Shown here piece by piece: positions 8,924-16,712 of a stretch of 64,000 nt of DNA. The position numbers were made by a program, and so were the translations under genes. Source of the stretch: Advenella mimigardefordensis DPN7 (lineage in GTDB: Bacteria; Pseudomonadota; Gammaproteobacteria; Burkholderiales; Burkholderiaceae_B); the NCBI RefSeq assembly GCF_000521505.1, contig NZ_CP003915.1, positions 248,001 through 312,000 on the forward strand. The letters are read 5' to 3'. The notes beneath the pieces are model-generated. The model was given only the letters and a program-made list of their open reading frames with translations. It was not told the origin of the DNA and ran no database searches. How positions within the stretch are numbered: the stretch's first letter is position 1; every line of letters starts with the position of its first letter.

Positions 8924-10447
8924 ATGAACCTTTCCGATTTGAAACAATTTGGCATCGATACTGACTACCCATACAAGACCAAATACGGCAACTATATTGG
9001 CGGCAAATGGGTGGAGCCGGTCTCGGGTGAATACTTTCAGAATATTTCACCTGTCAACGGACAGGTGTTTTGCGAGGTGCCAAAATCCGGCGCCGATGAT
9101 ATTGAGCGCGCCGTGGACGCTGCGCACGCTGCACGCCGTGCCTGGGGGCAGACCTCGACAACCGAGAGGGCCAATCTGCTGCTGAAAATGGCTGATCGCA
9201 TGGAGCAGAATCTGAAAGTGCTGGCGGTGGCCGAAACGATTGATAACGGTAAGCCTTTGCGTGAAACAATGGCAGCCGACCTGCCACTGGCCGTAGACCA
9301 TCTGCGCTATTTCGCCGGCTGCATCCGGGCGCAGGAAGGTGGTATTTCTGAAATCGACAATACCACCGTGGCCTATCATTTTCATGAGCCGCTGGGTGTG
9401 GTTGGACAGATCATTCCATGGAATTTCCCGATTCTGATGGCCATCTGGAAACTGGCTCCATCACTGGCAGCGGGCTGCTGCGTTGTGTTGAAACCGGCAG
9501 AGCAAACACCGGCCTCCATTCTGGTATTGATGGAAATCATTGGAGATCTGTTCCCTGCAGGTGTCATCAACGTAGTGAATGGTTTTGGTAAAGAGGCTGG
9601 CAATGCACTGGCCACGAACAAGCGGATTGCCAAAATTGCCTTTACCGGCTCTACCGCTACCGGCAAACATATTCTGCACGCAGCGGCCGATAACCTGATT
9701 CCATCTACCGTTGAGCTCGGCGGTAAAAGTCCGAACGTATTTTTTGCCGATGTGATGGATCAGCAGGACGATTATTTCGACAAGGCGCTTGAAGGCTTGT
9801 CGATGTTCGCGCTTAACCAGGGTGAAGTGTGCACATGCCCATCGCGGATTCTGATTCAGGAGTCTATCTACGAACAGTTTATCGATAGAGCCATTAACCG
9901 GGTGCAGAAGATCAAGGCGGGCAACCCGCTGGATATGAGCACCATGGTTGGTGCACAGGCGTCGCAGGCGCAGCTGGACAAGATCCTGGGCTATATTGAT
10001 ATCGGCCGTGGCGAGGGCGCAGAATGCCTGACCGGTGGTGAACGCAATCGTGTGCAGAGTCTGGAAGAAGGCTATTACGTTACGCCAACCATGCTTGCCG
10101 GCAAGAACGACATGCGTATCTTCCAGGAGGAAATTTTCGGACCAGTGGCTTCTGTAACCACCTTCAAGGACGAAGATGAAGCATTGGCCATCGCCAACGA
10201 TACCTATTACGGCCTAGGTGCAGGCGTATGGACCCGGGATGGTTCCCGTGCCTATCGCATGGGACGTGGAATTGAAGCTGGCCGCGTGTGGACCAATTGC
10301 TATCATCTGTATCCGGCACATGCTGCTTTCGGCGGATATAAACAGTCTGGCATTGGTCGTGAAAATCACAAAATGGCGCTGTCCAACTACCAGCAGACAA
10401 AATGCCTGCTGGTGAGCTATAGCCCCAAAGCGCTGGGCTTTTTCTGA
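8924..10447 (+). CDS. exaC: NAD-dependent acetaldehyde dehydrogenase (ExaC/AcoD type)
   Basis: Cytosolic aldehyde dehydrogenase of 507 residues that oxidises acetaldehyde (and probably other short aldehydes) to the acid with NAD. Visible are the cofactor-binding segment FTGSTATGK, the catalytic-base motif ELGGKSPN and the nucleophile Cys303 in [11 protein letters not shown], the pattern characteristic of the AcoD/ExaC group; the C-terminal [12 protein letters not shown] is also typical. AGGAG (8912-8916) precedes the ATG. The gene is transcribed from a sigma-54 promoter, divergent from its probable activator. It could consume aldehydes produced by the periplasmic PQQ dehydrogenase encoded about 6 kb downstream (inference). 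Confidence 0.93.
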   Translation: MNLSDLKQFGIDTDYPYKTKYGNYIGGKWVEPVSGEYFQNISPVNGQVFCEVPKSGADDIERAVDAAHAARRAWGQTSTTERANLLLKMADRMEQNLKVLAVAETIDNGKPLRETMAADLPLAVDHLRYFAGCIRAQEGGISEIDNTTVAYHFHEPLGVVGQIIPWNFPILMAIWKLAPSLAAGCCVVLKPAEQTPASILVLMEIIGDLFPAGVINVVNGFGKEAGNALATNKRIAKIAFTGSTATGKHILHAAADNLIPSTVELGGKSPNVFFADVMDQQDDYFDKALEGLSMFALNQGEVCTCPSRILIQESIYEQFIDRAINRVQKIKAGNPLDMSTMVGAQASQAQLDKILGYIDIGRGEGAECLTGGERNRVQSLEEGYYVTPTMLAGKNDMRIFQEEIFGPVASVTTFKDEDEALAIANDTYYGLGAGVWTRDGSRAYRMGRGIEAGRVWTNCYHLYPAHAAFGGYKQSGIGRENHKMALSNYQQTKCLLVSYSPKALGFF

Positions 10448-10490
10448 TCGCCGTCTGAAGCGGACCGCTTTTTGCGGTCCATTCTGTCTG

Positions 10491-10531
10491 ACCGGTGCAG
10501 GTTTGCATAGTTGCAGGCTGCACCGGTTTTC
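10491..10531 (+). terminator. Rho-independent terminator after the aldehyde dehydrogenase gene
   Basis: Perfect 10-bp stem ACCGGTGCAG / CTGCACCGGT (10491-10500 and 10518-10527) with a 17-nt loop, followed by TTTTCTTTTG. A smaller hairpin, GGACCGC-N5-GCGGTCC at 10462-10480, precedes it without a T-run. Confidence 0.8.
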
Positions 10532-10569
10532 TTTTGTACTTCATGTGTACCGCGATGCCAAAGCTGGCT

Positions 10570-10614
10570 GCGCATGGTTATCTGCCTATATGGTCAGGCA
10601 TGATAACCATGCGC
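10570..10614. repeat. Long intergenic inverted repeat (45-nt hairpin)
   Basis: Arms 10570-10582 and 10602-10614 pair over 13 bp (core CATGGTTATC / GATAACCATG), continued by TGCCT/AGGCA with one bulged T, leaving an 8-nt loop. No T-run follows on either strand, so it is not an evident terminator. The 343-nt gap 10448-10790 otherwise holds the preceding terminator and a possible promoter (TATACT at 10677-10682 with TACTG-N4-CAGTA at 10679-10692) for the next gene. Confidence 0.7.
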
Positions 10615-10790
10615 TGGCGTAAGTTGTTATGACATATGTGCTATCGCGAAATTGCTCACATCCTTGATAAGATTGTTATACTGAATACAGTAATGCGAGT
10701 TCGGATAGCCTGCATCGTGCATGATCGTTCGCCAATGATGGGGCTTTACGATGACACATTTTGTTTGAACGAATGCAAAGGAAGGCTGCA

Positions 10791-11255
10791 ATGATTACAC
10801 TTGAAATTAACGGCTCGAAGCATGAGGTAGACCTGCCGGAAGATACGCCCATTCTCTGGGCACTGCGCGATCACCTCGGATTTACCGGAACAAAATTCGG
10901 CTGCGGTATGTCGCTATGCGGCGCCTGTACGGTGCATCTTGACGGTGCGCCGATCCGGTCCTGTGTCACACCGATTACTGCGGCTGCAGGCAAGAAAATC
11001 GTCACGATTGAAGCTGTGGAAAACGACGAGACCGGCAAGGCCGTACAGAAAGCCTGGGTCGAAATGGGCGTGCCGCAATGCGGATTCTGTCAGGCGGGAC
11101 AAATCATGTCAGCCACGGCTCTGCTCAAAAAGACTCCTGCGCCGACCGATGCCGAAATCGATGCTGCCATGAGTGGTAATTTGTGTCGTTGCGGCACCTA
11201 TACGCGCATTCGCAGCGCCATCAAGAACGTCGCACAGGCCGGAGGTGCAAAATGA
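10791..11255 (+). CDS. (2Fe-2S) small subunit of molybdenum hydroxylase (IorA-like)
   Basis: Electron-transfer subunit with two [2Fe-2S] clusters, 154 residues. The plant-type cluster motif [15 protein letters not shown] is near residues 38-52 and the C-terminal cluster is formed by CGFCQAGQ and CRCGTY. I chose the ATG at 10791, preceded by AAGGAAGG; an earlier TTG frame extension has no ribosome site. It resembles the small subunit of isoquinoline 1-oxidoreductase and related aldehyde oxidoreductases that lack a flavin subunit. The stop overlaps the next ATG (11252-11255), so the two subunits are coupled. Substrate is not determinable; the context of alcohol and aldehyde oxidation genes suggests an aldehyde. 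Confidence 0.92.
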   Translation: MITLEINGSKHEVDLPEDTPILWALRDHLGFTGTKFGCGMSLCGACTVHLDGAPIRSCVTPITAAAGKKIVTIEAVENDETGKAVQKAWVEMGVPQCGFCQAGQIMSATALLKKTPAPTDAEIDAAMSGNLCRCGTYTRIRSAIKNVAQAGGAK

Positions 11256-13591
11256 ATGTACGTGTAAACGCTTCCGCCATCGCAACGGCCGACGTGCAGA
11301 TCAGCAATATCAGCCGGCGCAGGATGCTCAAGAGCTTTGCCCTGGGTGGCCTGGTTCTGGCCGTTGGCACACCGCTACGCGTGTTTGCTGAAGGTGAAGA
11401 GCAGAAGGGTCCCCCAAAATATGGGGCCGATGGCATGCCGCATGGTACGGTGGACAATCCGCTGGTATTCGTGGCGATTGCCGCTGACGGCGCAGTTACG
11501 ATTTTGTGTCATCGGGCCGAAATGGGTCAGGGCGTCAGGACCAGCCTGCCCATGGTTGTTGCCGATGAAATGGATGCCGACTGGGGCCGCGTGACGGTCA
11601 AGCAGGCCTGGGCGGACGAAGCGCGTTTCGGCAATCAGGACACGGATGGTTCGCGCAGTACACGGCATTTCTTCATGCCGCTGCGACGTGTGGGTGCCGC
11701 TGCGCGCGCCATGCTTATTTCGGCCGCCGCCAGCCAGTGGAATGTACCCGAATCCGAAGTGCAGGCAAAAAATCACGAACTGATTCATACGCCAAGCGGA
11801 AAAAAACTCGGCTTTGGCGATGTCGCACAGAAAGCGGCGCAGCTTGAGGTGCCCGCTGCCGACGCGCTGAAACTGAAAACGGCAGATGCCTTTCGCTATA
11901 TCGGCAAAGGCCAGACGCATATTGCAGATGGCATGGATATCGTCACGGGGCGTGCAAAATACGGCCAGGATATCCGGTTCGACGACATGCTGTATGCCGT
12001 TGTGGCGCGTCCACCGGTGTTTGGCGGCAAATTGATCAAGGTGGATGATACCGACGCTCTTAAAGTGCCGGGTGTGGTCAAAGTGGTGACGCTGGCCGGC
12101 TCGCCACCACCGGCCATGTTCAATCCTCTGGGCGGCGTGGCCGTGATCGCTACCAATACCTGGGCCGCCATCGCCGGGCGCAGGGCTTTGAAAATTGAAT
12201 GGGATGGAGGACCTCACGCCTCTTATGATTCGGCACAATACCGTAAGCAGCTGGAAGCGTCGGTAAGCAAGCCGACAGAAAAAGCCGCGCGCAACGACGG
12301 CGATACGATGGCTGCCCTGGGCAGCGCCGCCAAACGGATTCAGGCTGAGTATTACGTTCCGCATCTGGCGCAGGCGCCCATGGAAACACCGGTAGCGACA
12401 GTCAGAATTGTTGATGGCAAATGTGAAGCCTGGGCCAGTGTGCAGGCACCGCAGGCAACCCATGACATGCTGGTCAAATGGCTTGAACTGTCACCGGAGA
12501 ACGTCAAGGTGAATCAGACGCTGCTGGGCGGCGGTTTCGGCCGCAAGTCCAAGCCGGATTTTGTGGTTGAAGCCGGACTGTTGTCCAAGGCCATGGATGG
12601 TAAGCCGGTGAAGGTCACCTGGACCCGTGAAGATGACATTCAGCATTCCTATTATCACACTGTGTCGGTGGAGCACCTGGAAGCGGGATTGGACGCGCAG
12701 GGTAAGGTGACGGCATGGTTGCATCGCTCAGCGGCGCCATCCATTAGTTCCACCTTTGCGGACTCTACGAAGCAGTCTGCCAGCGAGCTGGGTATGGGTG
12801 CAGCCAATGTACCCTTTGCCATCCCTAATGTTCGGGTAGAAAACCCCGAGGCTGTAGCGCATACCCGTATCGGTTGGTTCCGATCTGTGTCGAATATTCC
12901 CCGCGCGTTTGCCGTTCAGTCCTTTGTGGCAGAAATGGCCGCTGATCAGGGCAAAGACCACCGAGACTTTCTGCTGGATCTGATCGGTCCGGCCCGGCGT
13001 ATCGATCCGGCCGCGCTGTCGGACGGATGGAATCACGGCGAGTCACCTGAACTGTACCCCGTGGATACGGGCCGCTTGCGCAATGTGATTGAAACGGTCA
13101 CCCGCGAAGCGGGCTGGGGCAAGTCTGCTGAAAAAGGTCAGGCCATGGGACTGGCGGCGCATTATAGTTTTGTGACCTATGTGGCGACCGTCGTGCATGT
13201 GCACGTGTCCGAAAACGGCGATCTGTCGATTCCGCGCGTTGATGTGGCAGTCGATTGCGGACCGCAGGTCAACCCTGAACGCATTCGTGCCCAGATTGAA
13301 GGCGCAACGGTTATGGGCGTGAGCCTGGCGACGCTGGGCGAAATCAGTTTCAAGGATGGTGCGGCCGTGCAAAGCAATTTCCACGACTATCGTATCACCT
13401 CCATGATGAGTGCGCCGCGTGAGATTCATGTTCATCTGGTTGCGGCCAGCGATTATGATGCGCCACTGGGTGGCGTCGGTGAACCGGGTACGCCGCCCGT
13501 ATCTGCCGCGCTGTGCAATGCAATTTTTGCGGCGACGGGCAAGCGGATTCGCAGTCTGCCGATTGCCAATCAGTTGCAGCAGAAAACTTAG
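11252..13591 (+). CDS. Molybdopterin-binding large subunit, Tat-exported (IorB-like xanthine dehydrogenase family)
   Basis: Catalytic subunit, 779 residues, of a molybdenum hydroxylase that uses water as oxygen source. A twin-arginine signal ([19 protein letters not shown], about residues 22-40) indicates folded export to the periplasm, probably carrying the small subunit along. Family motifs include [27 protein letters not shown] and the catalytic Glu in [10 protein letters not shown] near the end. Length is normal for IorB-type subunits. The start at 11252 overlaps the upstream stop and is preceded by GGAGG; a longer frame opening at 11183 lies inside the small-subunit gene. Electrons probably pass to a periplasmic cytochrome c; one is encoded at 15882. 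Confidence 0.92.
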   Translation: MNVRVNASAIATADVQISNISRRRMLKSFALGGLVLAVGTPLRVFAEGEEQKGPPKYGADGMPHGTVDNPLVFVAIAADGAVTILCHRAEMGQGVRTSLPMVVADEMDADWGRVTVKQAWADEARFGNQDTDGSRSTRHFFMPLRRVGAAARAMLISAAASQWNVPESEVQAKNHELIHTPSGKKLGFGDVAQKAAQLEVPAADALKLKTADAFRYIGKGQTHIADGMDIVTGRAKYGQDIRFDDMLYAVVARPPVFGGKLIKVDDTDALKVPGVVKVVTLAGSPPPAMFNPLGGVAVIATNTWAAIAGRRALKIEWDGGPHASYDSAQYRKQLEASVSKPTEKAARNDGDTMAALGSAAKRIQAEYYVPHLAQAPMETPVATVRIVDGKCEAWASVQAPQATHDMLVKWLELSPENVKVNQTLLGGGFGRKSKPDFVVEAGLLSKAMDGKPVKVTWTREDDIQHSYYHTVSVEHLEAGLDAQGKVTAWLHRSAAPSISSTFADSTKQSASELGMGAANVPFAIPNVRVENPEAVAHTRIGWFRSVSNIPRAFAVQSFVAEMAADQGKDHRDFLLDLIGPARRIDPAALSDGWNHGESPELYPVDTGRLRNVIETVTREAGWGKSAEKGQAMGLAAHYSFVTYVATVVHVHVSENGDLSIPRVDVAVDCGPQVNPERIRAQIEGATVMGVSLATLGEISFKDGAAVQSNFHDYRITSMMSAPREIHVHLVAASDYDAPLGGVGEPGTPPVSAALCNAIFAATGKRIRSLPIANQLQQKT

Positions 13592-13744
13592 GGGCAGCAG
13601 GCCAACGGCGAGCAGACCCGGGTTCGGTTGATCCCGGGTCTGCGGTGCTGGCATTGAATGCGGTTGGCGCATTTCTCTTTAACGATATTTCTCGTTAACG
13701 ATTTGTGGGCAGGCGGCACAGCTTTTGGCTATTTTACAAGTAAG

Positions 13745-13771
13745 TGGGGCGTTTGATACGCTCCATTTTTT
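13745..13771 (+). terminator. Rho-independent terminator after the molybdenum hydroxylase genes
   Basis: Stem TGGGGCGT / ACGCTCCA (8 bp with one G-U pair), 5-nt loop, followed by six T. It lies between convergent genes and touches the stop codon of the mocA-like gene on the other strand. Confidence 0.7.
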
Positions 13772-14420
13772 ATGCTGGAGTGAGCGGGTCGCCGGCCTTG
13801 CCGAGCTGCAGTAATTGTTCATGGGTATCAATATCGAGCAGGCAGCCCGGATCATTGACGGGGATAAGCGTTAAGGCATCGGGGTGACGGGTGACGACCG
13901 CGCGTGCCCCTTCGTCCCCCGTCACTTGCAATAGTTCGTTTCTGAATTCACTGGCAAAGGCCACGGGATGGCCTGGCCTGTTCGCATAGTGAGGACGTAC
14001 AATGCGGCCTCCCTGGCGCAGGTGTTCGGTCACGGTCTGCACCGTGCTCGCGTTGATGCATGGCATGTCGGCAAGGGCGATGATCCAGCCAAGGCGTGCC
14101 GGGCTGTGGCGGATACCGAAACGCAGCGAGGCGCTCATGCCTGTCTCGGCATCGGCGCAATGAATCAGATTGACCGGCAGCTCACCCAGCGCATCGCGCA
14201 CCGCCTTCTGCTGCGGGCCGCAGACCACCGTGACTGCATCAATATGTTGCAGCAGGCGATGACAAACGGCATAGACCATAGGGGTGCCATCGGCCAGTGG
14301 CTGTACCGGCTTATAACGCGTACCGGATGCATCAAAGCGTGAACCCTGGCCTGCCGCCAGAACTACAGCAACGATATCGGGTACGGCAGGTACGGGCTGG
14401 TGGCAATCAGATACAGGCAT
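13770..14420 (-). CDS. mocA: Molybdenum cofactor cytidylyltransferase (MocA/MobA-like NTP transferase)
   Basis: Nucleotidyltransferase of 216 residues that would convert Mo-molybdopterin to its cytosine dinucleotide form, the cofactor type of xanthine-dehydrogenase-family hydroxylases. The nucleotide-binding signature VVLAAGQGSRF (about 18-28) with the downstream Lys of RYKPVQPL, and the metal-site motif LADMP, are present. It starts 8 bp after the stop of the XdhC-family gene on the same strand and converges on the molybdenum hydroxylase genes, so it most likely serves that enzyme. MobA specificity (GTP) cannot be excluded by eye, but the context favours MocA. Confidence 0.87.
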   Translation of the reverse strand: MPVSDCHQPVPAVPDIVAVVLAAGQGSRFDASGTRYKPVQPLADGTPMVYAVCHRLLQHIDAVTVVCGPQQKAVRDALGELPVNLIHCADAETGMSASLRFGIRHSPARLGWIIALADMPCINASTVQTVTEHLRQGGRIVRPHYANRPGHPVAFASEFRNELLQVTGDEGARAVVTRHPDALTLIPVNDPGCLLDIDTHEQLLQLGKAGDPLTPA

Positions 14421-14428
14421 GCTGTCTA

Positions 14429-15448
14429 TCAGGCGGCGTATTCAGACGGGTTGGCCTTGGCATGAGAGACATCGAAGTTCTCCGGCAGCAGCAGGCCGTT
14501 CTTCACCGCAATCACTTCTGCCATCACGCTCACGGCAATCTCTGCGGGTGATTTGCTGCCGATATAGATACCGATAGGGCCGCGCAGGCGGGCAAGCTGC
14601 TGTGCGGTAATGCCAAAATGCGTCTGCAGCCGCTCACGACGACTGTGATTATTTCGACGCGAGCCGATGGCACCCACGTAGAACGCGTCTGAGAGCAGCG
14701 CCTCCATAAGGGCCAGATCATCCAGCTTGGGGTCGTGCGTCAGGGCAATAATGCAACTGCGCCGATCCGGTCGAAAAGCGGTGACTACATCGTCGGGCAT
14801 ATCAGAGAGCACCGTCACGCCCGGCACCGACCAGCCATTGCGGTATTCGATGCGGGGATCACAGACGGTCACGGCAAAGCCGTTGAACAGGGCCATGGTC
14901 GCCACATACTCGGTCAATTGGCCGGCACCGATCAGCAGCATGCGAAATTCCGGACCGAAGGTGTTTTGCAGCGTCTTGTCATCAATACCAAGAGGCAAGG
15001 GCTGCGCTATTGCTTGTTGATGGACGTTGCCATTATCCAATTGCACGGTGCGTTGCATCAGTTGGCCCTGTTCCAGGGCCGCCACCAGTTCATTCAACAG
15101 CTGCGCGTCGGGATTGAATTCCAGCAGGATTTCCAGGGTGCCGCCGCAAGGCAGACCGAAGCGATAGGCTTCTTCAGCCGTCACGCCATAGCGGGCCAGA
15201 CAGGGGGGGCCGCCATTGACCAGTGCGGCCTTGTCGCTGCCGCCGGTGTAGCGATAGATCAAATCGTCTTCAATACAGCCGCCGGAAACCGAGCCGACTA
15301 CCGCACCGTCTTCGCACAGGGCCATGACCGACCCCAGCGGTCGCGGCGAAGACCCCCAGGTTCGAATGACGGTAGCCAGCAGGGCTTTTTTCCCTTCCTG
15401 GCGCCACGCGCAAAGTTTGCGCAGTACGAGAACATCAAGATTTTCCAT
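14429..15448 (-). CDS. XdhC/CoxI-family molybdenum hydroxylase maturation protein
   Basis: Chaperone-like protein, 339 residues from the chosen ATG, that binds and helps sulfurate the molybdenum cofactor before insertion into xanthine-dehydrogenase-type enzymes. The N-terminal XdhC_CoxI domain shows LLATVIRTWGSSPRPLGSVMAL and GSVSGGCIEDD; the C-terminal Rossmann-like half shows LLIGAGQLTEYVA and the conserved DAFYVGAIGSRRN and GPIGIYIGSKSPAEIAVSVMAE. The open frame continues upstream to 15634, but the segment before MENLDVLVL looks non-coding, so I start at 15446-15448. With the mocA-like gene it forms a maturation pair for the adjacent hydroxylase. Confidence 0.9.
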   Translation of the reverse strand: MENLDVLVLRKLCAWRQEGKKALLATVIRTWGSSPRPLGSVMALCEDGAVVGSVSGGCIEDDLIYRYTGGSDKAALVNGGPPCLARYGVTAEEAYRFGLPCGGTLEILLEFNPDAQLLNELVAALEQGQLMQRTVQLDNGNVHQQAIAQPLPLGIDDKTLQNTFGPEFRMLLIGAGQLTEYVATMALFNGFAVTVCDPRIEYRNGWSVPGVTVLSDMPDDVVTAFRPDRRSCIIALTHDPKLDDLALMEALLSDAFYVGAIGSRRNNHSRRERLQTHFGITAQQLARLRGPIGIYIGSKSPAEIAVSVMAEVIAVKNGLLLPENFDVSHAKANPSEYAA

Positions 15449-15881
15449 TACCAAAACCGCCTGTTTCTGTGTAGCGGGCTGTGAGCAGCCCTGTTGATGA
15501 CAGTCGTCATGCCATTTCAATTGTAATGCAATCGCTGCCCGCGGGCAGTGTTGTGCCTGCTGTGAGCATCGGAGTATCCGCGCTATGCTCTGTTTGTTGC
15601 TGAACAGCGCACAAATGCTACAGACCGGCCACACTGCTTTTGAGGTTGCTCAAAGGGAATGAGGCATGCGCGTTGTGTCGGGTTACCAACGTTTTATCCG
15701 GGTGGTTGTAGGTGAATGTGCGCTAAGTCCTTGATGTTCAGCTCCAATTAAGCCAAATAGCGCAGTAACGGTTGTTTCGTGTGAGATAAAAGCATATCAT
15801 TTGATCTATATCATTGACTAGTCAACCAAACCATGGTTCTGGCAATGATCAATTCGAACTCTTCCCAACACGAGAAAAGCA
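15449..15881. other. Divergent intergenic region between the XdhC-family and cytochrome genes
   Basis: No supported gene in 433 nt. It should carry promoters for both directions. A perfect 14-bp palindrome CTGCCCGCGGGCAG lies at 15536-15549, close to the XdhC-family start, and an FNR-like box plus a second palindrome lie at 15801-15825, close to the cytochrome start. Confidence 0.6.
15801..15825. promoter_or_regulatory. FNR/ANR-like box and adjoining palindrome upstream of the cytochrome gene
   Basis: TTGAT-N4-ATCAT at 15801-15814 differs at one position from the FNR/ANR consensus TTGAT-N4-ATCAA. It runs directly into the perfect 12-bp palindrome TTGACTAGTCAA (15814-15825). The centre is about 75 bp upstream of the ATG at 15882. 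No start site can be placed, so activation or repression cannot be told. Confidence 0.45.
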
Positions 15882-16634
15882 ATGAAATTTAAACTGACAC
15901 ACACTGCCGCAGCAGTCGCGTGTGCGGCTGCATTGGGCTTTGGCAGTCTGGCAAATGCGAACACGGCAGCGCCCACTTCCGCAACCCTGATTGCCAAAGG
16001 CTCCAGCGGCACCATGACGCCCTTTCTTGTCGACGCACAAGGGCGCACGCTATATACACTGAGCAAAGAGAACAAAGCGGCCTGTGATGAGGCGTGTATG
16101 AAACACTGGGAGCCGGTGGTTTCCGAGAGCCGTCCGCTGGGCCGCGACATTTTGCCGGGTCTGCTCAAGGCAGAAAAAAACGAGCAGGGCGTGTCCCAGG
16201 TTAGTTATGGCGGCCTTCCCCTGTATCGCTTTGATGGCGACAAACAGCCAGGCGATATGAATGGCCAGGGTTTTGCTGATGTTGGCGTGATGGTCTCTGT
16301 ACTCGGTACGGCCGATAAGCCTGAAGTGGCAGGCGAAAAAGTAGAAGCGACACCGGAGCTGATGGCTGCCGGTGCCAAAGTATTCAGCAGCACGTGTGCT
16401 GCCTGCCATGGTGCAGAAGGCCAGGGCGCGTTCGGCACGAAGCTGGAAGGATTCGACAGGCTGGCTAATGCTCCGGCTCTGCTTAGCACGATTATCCACG
16501 GCCTGAACAGTATGCCGGCGCTGGGTGGTCAGTTCAATGACGAGCAGGTTGCCGCCGTTGCCACGTACGTTCGTAACAGCTGGGGTAATAAGTTCGGCGG
16601 CGTTTCGGCCGAACAGGCCAAGGCTGCACGCTGA
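15882..16634 (+). CDS. Periplasmic cytochrome c with N-terminal COG4315-type domain
   Basis: Two-part periplasmic protein of 250 residues. A signal peptide (about 1-26, ending ANA) is followed by a COG4315 secreted-repeat domain, with the paired patterns GRTLYTLSKEN and GLPLYRFDGDKQPGD plus C-x3-C-x3-W (ACDEACMKHW). From about residue 155 comes a class I cytochrome c domain with one haem site CAACH and a probable distal Met in LNSMPALGG. It lies 78 bp upstream of a PQQ dehydrogenase on the same strand, so it is the likely electron acceptor of that enzyme and perhaps of the molybdenum hydroxylase (inference). Fusion of these two domains is uncommon in my experience of the families. Confidence 0.88.
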   Translation: MKFKLTHTAAAVACAAALGFGSLANANTAAPTSATLIAKGSSGTMTPFLVDAQGRTLYTLSKENKAACDEACMKHWEPVVSESRPLGRDILPGLLKAEKNEQGVSQVSYGGLPLYRFDGDKQPGDMNGQGFADVGVMVSVLGTADKPEVAGEKVEATPELMAAGAKVFSSTCAACHGAEGQGAFGTKLEGFDRLANAPALLSTIIHGLNSMPALGGQFNDEQVAAVATYVRNSWGNKFGGVSAEQAKAAR

Positions 16635-16712
16635 TAGGCGCATTTGAACAACGTTGCGATGTTCCTCTGGTGAGCCGCGACGTGTAATGAATATTGAAGA
16701 ATAGGACACAAA

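Noticed and set aside
11375-12463. Long open frame of 362 codons on the minus strand inside the molybdenum hydroxylase gene
   Set aside because: Rich in His, Arg and Gln with no recognisable motifs; it is antisense to a clearly conserved gene.
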